36,516 nucleotides of DNA from an uncultured Lachnobacterium sp. (GTDB lineage Bacteria > Bacillota > Clostridia > Lachnospirales > Lachnospiraceae), in the NCBI GenBank assembly GCA_945971355.1, contig CAMFPD010000002.1:1-36516 (forward strand). Direction: 5' to 3'. Shown here piece after piece: positions 9,741 through 18,842 of this stretch. The position numbers and the translations under genes are program-made. The notes beneath the pieces were generated by a model that did not search any database, was not told where the DNA came from, and saw only the letters and a program-made list of their open reading frames with translations. Each line of letters starts with the position of its first letter. Position 1 is the first letter of the stretch.

Positions 9741-10553
9741 ATGAAGATGAAGTGGAAAAAGAGAATCATGCTGCTTACAGTGTTGGTATTAACAATACTT
9801 ACAGGGTGTGGCAAGGATAATAGCAATGTTTCTTCGAATATTGAATTTGGAGAGTCTGATTTGGGATATGTACAGTCCAAGGGAACCTTTGTTGTGGGTA
9901 TCACGGATTTCGCACCGATGGATTATCGTGATGGTGAAAAATGGGTAGGGTTTGATGCCAAGCTGGCAGAAGCATTTGCAGAAAGTATTGGTGTCACAGT
10001 TGAATTTGTAGAGATTGACTGGGATAAGAAAACAGAGCTTCTTGAAAATGGAAGCATAGACTGTATCTGGAATGGAATGACAATGACAGAGGAGCTTACG
10101 AAAACAATTTCATGTTCAAACCCATACCTTTCAAATGCGCAGGTGGTTGTACTTAGAAGAAGTGAAATGGGACAATACAGTACTGCAGAAGAATGTCAGC
10201 ACATATTGTTTGCAGTGGAGGAGGGCTCTACTGGAGAGACATTGCTAAAGGAATTGAAATATCGTTTTACGGCTTATCCAACCCAGATGGAGGCACTGGA
10301 AAGTGTGCTTGAAAAGAAGGCGGATGCTACAGTGATAGATATTATTATGGCTGCGTATTATACCGATGATGGGCATGAATTTGATGATCTTGGATTTGAT
10401 ATTACCTTAAATGACGAAACAATTTGTGTGGGGTTCCGTAAGGATTCGGATATTACAGAGAAGGCAAATGAGTTTCTTGCAAATGCTTATGAGAATGGAA
10501 CAATTAGTTCTTTGGCAGAACAATATGGAATTGAAAATGCTGTATTAAAATAA
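9741..10553 (+). CDS. Extracellular solute-binding lipoprotein, family 3 (amino-acid type SBP_bac_3/PBPb)
   Basis: Signal peptide with lipobox 'LTILTGCGKD'; 'GTFVVGITDFAPMDYRDGEKWVGFDAKLAEAFAESIGVTVEFVEIDWDKKTELLENGSIDCIWNGMTMTEE'. Confidence 0.92.
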   Translation: MKMKWKKRIMLLTVLVLTILTGCGKDNSNVSSNIEFGESDLGYVQSKGTFVVGITDFAPMDYRDGEKWVGFDAKLAEAFAESIGVTVEFVEIDWDKKTELLENGSIDCIWNGMTMTEELTKTISCSNPYLSNAQVVVLRRSEMGQYSTAEECQHILFAVEEGSTGETLLKELKYRFTAYPTQMEALESVLEKKADATVIDIIMAAYYTDDGHEFDDLGFDITLNDETICVGFRKDSDITEKANEFLANAYENGTISSLAEQYGIENAVLK

Positions 10554-10572
10554 TAAATCTCTTTTTTATAGT

Positions 10573-10601
10573 TTGATATATGCAATCTTCTGTGATAGAA
10601 T
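10573..10601 (+). promoter_or_regulatory. Putative sigma-A promoter of argS
   Basis: TTGATA (10573-10578), 17-nt spacer, TAGAAT (10596-10601). Confidence 0.65.
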
Positions 10602-10624
10602 GAAGAACAGATTGTTTAGGAGGC

Positions 10625-12424
10625 GTGTATATGAAAAAACTGATTGATTTAATATCAGAAAAGGTCACAGCGGCATTTGTGAATGCTGGATATGATGAAA
10701 AATACGGAAAAGTGACATTGTCAAATAGGCCTGATTTATGTGAATATCAGTGCAATGGTGCAATGGCAGCTGCCAAGGAATACAAGTGTGCACCATTTAT
10801 GATTTCTGACAAAATTGCAGAGGCACTTACAGGGGATGAGTTATTTGAGTCTGTTGAGTCTGTTAAACCAGGATTCCTTAATATAAAGATTGATAACAAG
10901 TATTTAGCAAAATTTCTTAATGAGATGATGGCTGATGAAGGAAGATATGGATGTGAAAAGGCAGAAAATCCAAAGACAATTGTAATTGATTACGGCGGAC
11001 CAAATGTTGCAAAACCACTTCATGTTGGACATCTTCGTTCAGCAGTTATCGGAGAGAGTGTTAAGAGAATAGCCAGATTCATGGGACACAATGTTATAGG
11101 GGATGTTCATCTTGGAGACTGGGGACTTCAGATGGGACTTATTATCACAGAACTTAAGCTTCGTAAACCTGAGCTTTGTTACTTTGATGAGTCATATGAG
11201 GGAGAATATCCAAAGGAAGCACCTTTTACAATATCTGAGCTAGAGGAAATATATCCATGCGCCAGCGGAAAATCAAAAGAGGATGAGGCATATAAGGCAG
11301 AGGCTTTAAATGCTACGAAAGAGCTTCAGGCTGGTAGAAGAGGTTATCAGGCATTACTTAATCATATTATGAATGTGTCAGTAACTGATTTAAAGAGAAA
11401 TTATGAGAATCTGGATGTACATTTTGATTTATGGAAGGGTGAGTCTGATGCACAGCCATTTGTTCCGGACATGGTCCAGATGATGAAGGATAAGGGCTTT
11501 GCATATATGAGCGAGGGAGCTCTTGTTGTGGATGTAAAGGAAGAGTCTGATGCTAAGGAAGTACCACCTTGTATTATTTTGAAATCAGATGGAGCATCTT
11601 TGTACAGTACCACAGATCTTGCCACTCTAGTAATGAGAATGAAAGAAAATAACCCTGATACTGTGATTTACTGTGCAGACCAGCGTCAGTCTATGCATTT
11701 TACACAGGTATTCCGTTGTGCTAGAAAGACTGGTATTGTGCCAGATACAACAGATTTGAGATATATCGGGTTTGGTACAATGAATGGAAAGGATGGCAAG
11801 CCATTTAAGACAAGAGATGGCGGAGTAATGCGTCTTGAGTACCTTCTCAAGGAGATTAATGAGGAAATGCTTGCAAAGATCAAGGAGAATCAGAAAGAGA
11901 AGGAAAACCTTGATATTGATGAAGCGGAGGCAGTGGAGACAGCTAAGACGATTGCCCTGGCTGCAATTAAATATGGTGATTTGTCAAATCAGGCCAGCAA
12001 AGATTATGTATTCGACCTTGAGAGATTTATTTCATTTGAGGGAAATACGGGACCTTACATTTTGTATACAATAGTTCGTATTAAATCTATTCTCGCAAAA
12101 TATCAGGCAAACGGTGGCAGCTTGGACGAAGTTATGTCTGCAATTGTACCAGCTGAGACTACAGGACAAAAGGATTTAATGTTGTCTCTTGCAAAATTTA
12201 ATGCAATAATTGAGAATGCGTATGAAGAGCTCGCGCCACACAAGATTTGTGCATACATTTATGAATTGGCAAATGCATTTAATGGTTTTTATCATGATAC
12301 AAAGATTCTATCTGAGGAAAATAAGGAGCTTCAGAAGTCATATATTGCTACACTTGTTCTTACTAAATCTGTTTTGGAGACATGTATTGATATGTTAGGA
12401 TTCTCAGCTCCAGAGCGTATGTAA
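10625..12424 (+). CDS. argS: Arginyl-tRNA synthetase (start may be ATG at 10631)
   Basis: 'VIDYGGPNVAKPLHVGHLRSAVIGESVKRIARFMGHNVIGDVHLGDWGLQMGLI' (HIGH motif) and C-terminal 'LYTIVRIKSIL...GFSAPERM'. Confidence 0.97.
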   Translation: MYMKKLIDLISEKVTAAFVNAGYDEKYGKVTLSNRPDLCEYQCNGAMAAAKEYKCAPFMISDKIAEALTGDELFESVESVKPGFLNIKIDNKYLAKFLNEMMADEGRYGCEKAENPKTIVIDYGGPNVAKPLHVGHLRSAVIGESVKRIARFMGHNVIGDVHLGDWGLQMGLIITELKLRKPELCYFDESYEGEYPKEAPFTISELEEIYPCASGKSKEDEAYKAEALNATKELQAGRRGYQALLNHIMNVSVTDLKRNYENLDVHFDLWKGESDAQPFVPDMVQMMKDKGFAYMSEGALVVDVKEESDAKEVPPCIILKSDGASLYSTTDLATLVMRMKENNPDTVIYCADQRQSMHFTQVFRCARKTGIVPDTTDLRYIGFGTMNGKDGKPFKTRDGGVMRLEYLLKEINEEMLAKIKENQKEKENLDIDEAEAVETAKTIALAAIKYGDLSNQASKDYVFDLERFISFEGNTGPYILYTIVRIKSILAKYQANGGSLDEVMSAIVPAETTGQKDLMLSLAKFNAIIENAYEELAPHKICAYIYELANAFNGFYHDTKILSEENKELQKSYIATLVLTKSVLETCIDMLGFSAPERM

Positions 12425-12461
12425 TTTGTTGGAATAAATAAATAGACAAGTCATATATATA

Positions 12462-12497
12462 AGTCATAGACAGTTATTCTGTCTATGGCTTTTTTAT
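12462..12497 (+). terminator. Rho-independent terminator after argS
   Basis: gtcatagacag-ttatt-ctgtctatggc followed by tttttta. Confidence 0.88.
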
Positions 12498-12520
12498 TTT
12501 CTAGGAGAGGATGAATTGGT

Positions 12521-13387
12521 ATGGGGATTGAGAATTATCTGCCGAAGTGTATGGCTGTGACCAAAGAACAGACGGATAGACTTGAAGAAATTAGAGTTAG
12601 AACAAATAAACCTGTTGAATATATTATGGACAACGGTTCCACACTCGGAAAGAGATTAATTAGTGAGGAGAATATGGAGGAGCTTCTTAATTACCTGACT
12701 GATTATTCATGGTTTAATTATGTGTCCCAAATCAGACAAGGGTTTTTTACTATCAGGGGTGGACATAGAGTAGGGGTAGTAGGAAGAGCTGATTTGTATG
12801 ATGAGAAGATTGAAAATATAAATGATATAAGCGGGGTAAATATCAGGGTTGCTCATGAATATAAAAATTGTGCTATGGAAATTATGCCATTTATAAGAAA
12901 AGGAAATGACATATACGACACAGTGTTTGTATCGCCACCAGGTGTGGGTAAAACTACATATCTGAGAGATGCCATCAGGATTATTGCAGGAGGATGTGAT
13001 GGAAGTACCGCTATGAAGGTTGCTGTAGTGGATGAAAGGTCTGAGATAGCAGCATGTTACAGAGGAGTGCCACAAAATGATTTGGGTGGAAGATGTGATG
13101 TGCTGGATAATTGCCCAAAAGCAAAGGGAATGAGGATGCTTCTTAGAGCTATGTCACCTCAGATTATTGCAGTAGACGAGCTTGGAGGGGTTGAGGATGA
13201 GGAAGCTGTTGAGTTGTCTAGAAAGTCAGGTGTCAGGATACTGGGAACAATTCATGCAAAGGAGTTTGATGAACTTAAGGATAAGGGAATGACCAGACTT
13301 GCTGAACGGTTTGTATTCCTGCAAAAAGGAGCTGGCGGAGAGCGAGCGTTTCGGGTTTATGATAACAGGGGGAATAAGGTTTGTTAA
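12521..13387 (+). CDS. spoIIIAA: Stage III sporulation protein AA (ATPase)
   Basis: Walker A 'VSPPGVGKTTYLRDAIR', 'VVDERSEIAACYRGVPQNDLGGRCDVLDNCPKAKGMRMLLRAMSPQIIAVDELGG'; first gene of a spoIIIA-type operon. Confidence 0.95.
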   Translation: MGIENYLPKCMAVTKEQTDRLEEIRVRTNKPVEYIMDNGSTLGKRLISEENMEELLNYLTDYSWFNYVSQIRQGFFTIRGGHRVGVVGRADLYDEKIENINDISGVNIRVAHEYKNCAMEIMPFIRKGNDIYDTVFVSPPGVGKTTYLRDAIRIIAGGCDGSTAMKVAVVDERSEIAACYRGVPQNDLGGRCDVLDNCPKAKGMRMLLRAMSPQIIAVDELGGVEDEEAVELSRKSGVRILGTIHAKEFDELKDKGMTRLAERFVFLQKGAGGERAFRVYDNRGNKVC

Positions 13388-13896
13388 AGTTATTGGGGAG
13401 TTTTTTCATCATTTTAGGATGTGGAGGGGTTGCCTATTCAAAGCTTATAAATTGTAAAAGACGTATTGAGCTTTTGGATTCCATAGAAAAACTATTGTAT
13501 AAGGGAATTTATACTTTATTAGGGCAACAACAAAATACAATTGTGTTTTTTAAAACGGTTAATTGCGGTGATGATGCTTTAAATAATGAACTTGTAAAAA
13601 TGGGAAGGGCATTGGAGCAACATTTATATCCAAATGGCAGTGTTGCCTGGCGAGAATGTACGGGGAAGTTTTTTGAATTATATGGTTTTCGAGAGGAGGA
13701 TTTTGTGACAATAAGTAATTGTGGTGAAGCCTTTTTTGAAAAGAATCAAGAGGAAATCTTGAACGGACTTAAACGCAATTTGAATCTGATGCAGATAATC
13801 AGAGAATATGAGATTAAACAACAGAATGATACGAGAAAGGTATGGATTCCTATAAGTATACTTGGTGGTATTGTTTTTGCGCTGCTGTTTGTATGA
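13381..13896 (+). CDS. spoIIIAB: Stage III sporulation protein AB (TTG start overlapping spoIIIAA)
   Basis: Membrane protein of expected length and position between AA and AC; C-terminal 'WIPISILGGIVFALLFV'. Confidence 0.85.
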   Translation: MLKLLGSFFIILGCGGVAYSKLINCKRRIELLDSIEKLLYKGIYTLLGQQQNTIVFFKTVNCGDDALNNELVKMGRALEQHLYPNGSVAWRECTGKFFELYGFREEDFVTISNCGEAFFEKNQEEILNGLKRNLNLMQIIREYEIKQQNDTRKVWIPISILGGIVFALLFV

Positions 13897-13927
13897 GCAT
13901 ACTACAATGTAAAGGAAGAGGAAAATA

Positions 13928-14122
13928 ATGGAAGTAAGTATAATTTTTAAAATTGCGGCAGTGGGGATTGTCATAACTGTGTTAGGTCAGGTGTTGAAGC
14001 ACAGTGGCAGAGAGGAGCAGGCCTTTTTGCTTAGCCTGGCAGGTCTTGTTATTGTTTTATTTTGGATAGTTCCGTATATCAGTGAATTGTTTGTGACCAT
14101 GCAAAATTTATTTACATTGTAA
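13928..14122 (+). CDS. spoIIIAC: Stage III sporulation protein AC
   Basis: 64 aa, 'IFKIAAVGIVITVLGQVLKHSGREEQAFLLSLAGLVIVLFWIVPYISELF'. Confidence 0.95.
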   Translation: MEVSIIFKIAAVGIVITVLGQVLKHSGREEQAFLLSLAGLVIVLFWIVPYISELFVTMQNLFTL

Positions 14123-14126
14123 AGGA

Positions 14127-14510
14127 TTGAAAATGTGGAAGGTTTCATTAATTGGGGTTATAGCTGTTATTCTGTGTTTGCTTATTAAACAGGTCAGACC
14201 TGAACTGTCGTCTATGCTTAGTATTACAGCAGGGATAATAATTTTTTTCTATTCATTGGCATGTATTTCATCAGTACTGTCATTTATTAAAACTGTTGTT
14301 GATATGATACCAATAGACAATTTCTATATATACGAATTAATAAAGATGCTTGGTGTTACATATGTGGCAGAGTTTGCGGAAAATATCTGTAAGGATGCGG
14401 GGTATCAGGCTGTTGCCTGTCAGATAGAAATTTTTGCAAAACTGACAATTGTAATTATGAGTGTACCTATTATTAATTCCATAATTATGATTGTGGAGGA
14501 GCTGGGATGA
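14127..14510 (+). CDS. spoIIIAD: Stage III sporulation protein AD
   Basis: 'LGVTYVAEFAENICKDAGYQAVACQIEIFAKLTIVIMSVPIINSIIMIVEEL', typical SpoIIIAD; operon position. Confidence 0.95.
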   Translation: MKMWKVSLIGVIAVILCLLIKQVRPELSSMLSITAGIIIFFYSLACISSVLSFIKTVVDMIPIDNFYIYELIKMLGVTYVAEFAENICKDAGYQAVACQIEIFAKLTIVIMSVPIINSIIMIVEELG

Positions 14511-15559
14511 GTGGTGTTATTGATGAGATAATAGGCGAACTTGGGCTGGATAGTTTAAATACATATAGTGAAGGGTATCTGGTGGATAAATCATCATTTG
14601 CAGATATGGTAAGGGATGTATTAGATGGGAAAATGTCGGTGTTTGATGTGCTTTTACAGCAATTAGAGAATTCTTTTGTGACAGAGATACTTGGAACAAA
14701 GGATTATTTTATAGGTGTTCTCAGTTTTTTGTTTATTACAGCAATGTTTAATAAAATGGTTAATTCCAAAAATTCTTATCTTAATAGTGTTAGCTTTTTG
14801 ATGGTATATGGTGCATTAATGGTTTTGCTTATGGAATCATTCGCGAAGCTTGAAGTAATTGTAATTACAACGATTGACGGTCTTATTGGGTTTATGAATG
14901 TGCTGATTCCGGTATATGCAACGACATTGATAGTAACGGGAAATATATCCACTGGCTCATCATATTATATTTTCTCTTTTGGCTGCATGTATCTTATTGA
15001 GTGGGTTACGAAGTTAGTATTAATACCTGCAACTCAAATTTTTTTGTTCCTGGTGTTCATAAATAATATGTTTGAGGAGGACAGCCTTTCGAAACTGGCA
15101 GAACTATTGGAGAAAATTATCAGATTTGTACTTAAATTATTTACAGGTATTGTTTTTGGAATGGGGACTGTTCAAAAAATTATCTCCGCTGCAAAGGATC
15201 AGGTTACTAATTCTCTTGCACTTAAAACCATAAGGATTATTCCAGGTGTAGGAAATGCTGTGAGTGCTACCGGTGAGACGATACTTAGCTGTGGAGTGTT
15301 GGTAAAAAACTGTGTAGGGATAGTTGGAATTATTGTAATGATTGCTATTGTGTTATCACCCCTTATAAAGATAGCTATATATACTTTGGGGTACAAAGCT
15401 GTTGCGGCAGTTGCGCAGCCTGTTTCTGATAAACGTATAGTAGAGGGGGTTAATGGAACGGCAAGAGCCAGTGAGATATATCTATGTATTTTGTTTCACA
15501 TGGGAATTATTTTTATTATAACTGTTTCAATTGTATGTATGGGTGCAGGGAAAGTGTAA
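14507..15559 (+). CDS. spoIIIAE: Stage III sporulation protein AE
   Basis: Polytopic ~350 aa; 'RIIPGVGNAVSATGETILSCGVLVKNCVGIVGIIVMIAIVLSPLIKI'; ATGA overlap with spoIIIAD. Confidence 0.95.
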   Translation: MSGVIDEIIGELGLDSLNTYSEGYLVDKSSFADMVRDVLDGKMSVFDVLLQQLENSFVTEILGTKDYFIGVLSFLFITAMFNKMVNSKNSYLNSVSFLMVYGALMVLLMESFAKLEVIVITTIDGLIGFMNVLIPVYATTLIVTGNISTGSSYYIFSFGCMYLIEWVTKLVLIPATQIFLFLVFINNMFEEDSLSKLAELLEKIIRFVLKLFTGIVFGMGTVQKIISAAKDQVTNSLALKTIRIIPGVGNAVSATGETILSCGVLVKNCVGIVGIIVMIAIVLSPLIKIAIYTLGYKAVAAVAQPVSDKRIVEGVNGTARASEIYLCILFHMGIIFIITVSIVCMGAGKV

Positions 15560-15856
15560 ATGAGTAAAATATATATATTTGTTTTTATTATGATGTTAAT
15601 TGCATATTTGTCACCAAAGGAAGAATACAGGAAACTATTTCAATTTTTTGTTGGAGGTGTGATGGCAGTAATGCTTATTTTTCCTATTATTCAGTGGATT
15701 GATAAGGATGAAATGGCATCGGACATATTACAATGGCAGGAGACAAAACAAAAAATAGAAAGCATATATTATGAGCCAGAACAGGAGGTTGATATTTTTA
15801 GTTATGTCGATGAACTTGAAAATCAAGGACAAACTGAAGAACTGGAAGTGGAATGA
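15560..15856 (+). CDS. spoIIIAF: Stage III sporulation protein AF
   Basis: Short two-TM N-terminus 'AYLSPKEEYRKLFQFFVGGVMAVMLIFPII' between AE and AG. Confidence 0.88.
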   Translation: MSKIYIFVFIMMLIAYLSPKEEYRKLFQFFVGGVMAVMLIFPIIQWIDKDEMASDILQWQETKQKIESIYYEPEQEVDIFSYVDELENQGQTEELEVE

Positions 15857-16181
15857 TTATTTGATTGTCATCCTTATAGGTATCCTTTTAATGATTGTTG
15901 CAATGCCTACATCAAAGAGTAAGGAGACAATTTCTGTGGTTGGAGATAATTTGATAGGAAGTGAGTCTGTTACAGATGAGGAGAACAGACTTAAAAATAT
16001 TTTATCCAAGATTGATGGCGTAGGTAAAGTGGACGTGATGATTGCCCCGGAAAATACCGGGGTTGTCATTGTGACAGAAGCTGCTGGAAATCCAGTGGTA
16101 GAAGAAAATATTTATGAGTCAGTTTTGGCATTATTTGATATGGAAATGCATAAGATTAAAATAGTTAAAATGTCAGAGTGA
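15804..16181 (+). CDS. spoIIIAG: Stage III sporulation protein AG (start placed at 15804 or 15810; longest ORF starts 15771)
   Basis: 'WNDYLIVILIGILLMIVAMP...ENRLKNILSKIDGVGKVDVMIAPENTGVVIVTEAAGNPVV...LFDMEMHKIKIVKM'; ring-building motif region. Out-of-frame overlap with spoIIIAF. Confidence 0.87.
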   Translation: MSMNLKIKDKLKNWKWNDYLIVILIGILLMIVAMPTSKSKETISVVGDNLIGSESVTDEENRLKNILSKIDGVGKVDVMIAPENTGVVIVTEAAGNPVVEENIYESVLALFDMEMHKIKIVKMSE

Positions 16182-16185
16182 AAGG

Positions 16186-16776
16186 ATGATAAAATTGAAA
16201 ACACATAAAAATCAAATTGTAATAACAACATTAGCATTACTTCTGGCTGTAGTCGGGTACATAAGCTATGATTACAAGACTTCAAATTTCAATGAAGAGA
16301 ATATTCCAGTTGCATCAACAGAACAGACTGTTGCCATGTATGATGAAAATCAGGTCTCTGATACGGAAGCAGTATTAAATGCAGGAGAGACAATTCTGAC
16401 AAGTGCACAGCTTGATTCAGCGGCAACGTATTGTGCAGAAGTCAAATTAAACAGAGAACAGGTTAGATCAAAAAATAAAGATGCTTTACTTGAAATTGTA
16501 AATAATCAGGCGGTGACAGAGGAACAAAAACAAAATGCAGTAGACGCACTAGTGAGACTTACAGAGGTAGCCCAGATGGAAGCAGACGCGGAAATGCTTC
16601 TGGAGGCAAAAGGCTTTGATAATGTGGTCGTTAGTATAAATGATAATTGCTGTGATGTTGTATTGGATATGGGGGAAGATACTGAAAGTGCCAGAGCACA
16701 GGTTGAGGATGTGATCAAAAGAAAAACCGATATAACAGCAGAAAATATAGTTATCACACCATTAAGTACAGAATAA
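16186..16776 (+). CDS. spoIIIAH: Stage III sporulation protein AH (SpoIIIAH/SpoIIQ-partner)
   Basis: Single TM then 'LNREQVRSKNKDALLEIVNNQAVTEEQKQNAVDALVRLTEVAQMEADAEMLLEAKGFDNVVVSINDNCCDVVLDM', typical SpoIIIAH. Confidence 0.95.
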   Translation: MIKLKTHKNQIVITTLALLLAVVGYISYDYKTSNFNEENIPVASTEQTVAMYDENQVSDTEAVLNAGETILTSAQLDSAATYCAEVKLNREQVRSKNKDALLEIVNNQAVTEEQKQNAVDALVRLTEVAQMEADAEMLLEAKGFDNVVVSINDNCCDVVLDMGEDTESARAQVEDVIKRKTDITAENIVITPLSTE

Positions 16777-16889
16777 AATGGTGACTCAAATTTTTACATG
16801 ATTTTAATGAAAAATGTTTTACATTTTAGGATAAAAGTCATAAAATAAAGTTGGTATGTAGTATGTGCCATATAAAGGAGAAACTCAAG

Positions 16890-18764
16890 ATGGAAAATGA
16901 TATATCAATGAGTGAGGAAGCCAAGCATAGATTAAGGAAACTAAGAGTTTTAAAGTTGTCTGCATTTTTGCTTGTTTTGGATTTAATACTGGTTGGCTTT
17001 ACATACGTAGTTTTAATCAATAATAATCAACGGAATGCTAAAAAAACCGGTGAGGTAATGCTTAATCAGATATGCAGCATTTTGGGAAAAAATAAGTCAA
17101 CTGAAGATTCGCTTATGGATTCCTTGAAGGAAGAGTATACTATCAGAGCAAAAACTGTTGCATACATGTTGGATCATCATCCTGATGCAGAGAACAGTGT
17201 GGTAGAACTGAATAAAATAGCAAAACTTATGTCTCTTGATGAGATTCATATATATGATGAGAATGGTACAATCTATTCTGGAACATTGAAAGGGTATTAT
17301 GGGAAAAGCTTTGATTCAGACGAAGAGATGAGTTACTTTAAACCAATGCTTCAAGATAAGAGCTTGTCAATGTGTTGTGATATAAAATCAGATGTGTCTG
17401 ATAAAGGCAGTATGATGTATGCCATAACATGGAATAGCACTGGTGAGAAAATGGTTCAGGTCGGAATAAAACCAGTGCGAATGTTAAAAGAATTTGAAAG
17501 TAATAAGGTTTCAAATGTAGTTGATTCAATGCCTGTATATGATAATCTTAATATATATGTAGCAGATATAGAAACAAAAGCGGTACTTGGAACGACTGAT
17601 GAAAATGTAAAAGATGCATTGGAAGATTTGGAAATGTACTTGTATGGAATGTCGGATGATACAGTTATCAATTTTGTGGCACCTGTTGATGGTGAGGTGT
17701 GTTACTGTACGGCAATAAAAAAGGATGGCGATTTGATATGTATTACTCAGGGCAAGGCAGAGAATGTTAGAAGCACACTGCTCTCGGTTTTGATAGTATT
17801 TACATATCTTCTAATGGCATCTGTTGTTTTGCTCTTTATTATGAACAGAATGTATATCATAAAAGGAAAACAAGCAGAGCAGTTTTCGGTTTTGACAACT
17901 ATGTCGGATATTTATTATAGTATGTACTTAATTGACCTTTCAGACAAAACCTTTGTGGAGTATTCCTCTCAAAATCAGATCAGAGATGTGGTAACCCGCC
18001 ATAGTGGAGAAGATGTTGTTGCAATAATGAAAAATATAATAGATGAGACTATGACAGAGGCTTACATAGAAAAAGGCCAGAAATTTTCTGATTTGACCAC
18101 TCTGGCAAGCCGAATGAAAGACAAAAAGATTATTTTTAAAGATTTGCTCAGCAAAGAGGTGGGGTGGATTAGAATTTCCTTTATTACCATAAACACTGAC
18201 AAGGAGGGATTGCCACAAAAGGTTATCTGTACAACACAGATTATTGATGAGGAGAAGCGCAAGGAGGAGTATCTGATTCGTGAATCCAATACGGATAAGC
18301 TTACTCAATGCTACAACAGAAGAGCTTATGAGGAGGACGTTGATATATACCAAAATCATTCCATGGAGAAGGAATTCACCTTTATATCAATGGATGTGAA
18401 TGGTCTTAAAGCTATAAATGATTCATTAGGACATGAGGCTGGGGATGAATTGTTAAAGGCAGCGGCATTATGTATGACAAAGTGCTTCGGAAAATATGGT
18501 AAGGTTTATCGCATTGGTGGAGATGAATTTGTGGCAATAATTGTTGTTGGTGATGATGTATTGAAACAAATCAAAAAAGAATTCGAGCATAATGTTGATG
18601 AGTGGTCGGGAAATCTTATTGATAGAATATCTGTTTCCTGTGGTTATGTTACCAGAAATGAATTTCCTGATGCCACTTTCAAAGAAATTGCAAGAATAGC
18701 AGATACCAGAATGTATGAAGAAAAAGCAAGACATTATAAAATACTTGGAAGTGTTCCAAGATAA
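16890..18764 (+). CDS. Membrane-bound GGDEF protein (putative diguanylate cyclase) with periplasmic sensor region
   Basis: 'TDKLTQCYNRRAYEEDV...FISMDVNGLKAINDSLGHEAGDELLKAAALCM...VYRIGGDEFVAI'; two TMs flank an extracellular region. Start moved from 16851 to 16890 because of SD 'aaaggag'. Confidence 0.92.
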   Translation: MENDISMSEEAKHRLRKLRVLKLSAFLLVLDLILVGFTYVVLINNNQRNAKKTGEVMLNQICSILGKNKSTEDSLMDSLKEEYTIRAKTVAYMLDHHPDAENSVVELNKIAKLMSLDEIHIYDENGTIYSGTLKGYYGKSFDSDEEMSYFKPMLQDKSLSMCCDIKSDVSDKGSMMYAITWNSTGEKMVQVGIKPVRMLKEFESNKVSNVVDSMPVYDNLNIYVADIETKAVLGTTDENVKDALEDLEMYLYGMSDDTVINFVAPVDGEVCYCTAIKKDGDLICITQGKAENVRSTLLSVLIVFTYLLMASVVLLFIMNRMYIIKGKQAEQFSVLTTMSDIYYSMYLIDLSDKTFVEYSSQNQIRDVVTRHSGEDVVAIMKNIIDETMTEAYIEKGQKFSDLTTLASRMKDKKIIFKDLLSKEVGWIRISFITINTDKEGLPQKVICTTQIIDEEKRKEEYLIRESNTDKLTQCYNRRAYEEDVDIYQNHSMEKEFTFISMDVNGLKAINDSLGHEAGDELLKAAALCMTKCFGKYGKVYRIGGDEFVAIIVVGDDVLKQIKKEFEHNVDEWSGNLIDRISVSCGYVTRNEFPDATFKEIARIADTRMYEEKARHYKILGSVPR

Positions 18765-18842
18765 ATTCATAAAAAGACTGTTTCTTTTTAATATAATATG
18801 GTACAATATTCCTAAATTAGAAGACATTTGGAGGTATTAGAC

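Noticed and set aside
12431-12459. Possible sigma-E promoter (GGAATAA - 14 nt - CATATATA) for the spoIIIA operon
   Set aside because: Its transcript would begin right at or before the strong argS terminator (12462-12497), and the region is AT-rich, so chance matches are likely.
17940-18359. 139-aa minus-strand ORF inside the GGDEF gene, and similar ones at 25088..25507 and 27938..28342
   Set aside because: Long but antisense to conserved domains; compositions look like translated complements with no SD or homology signal.
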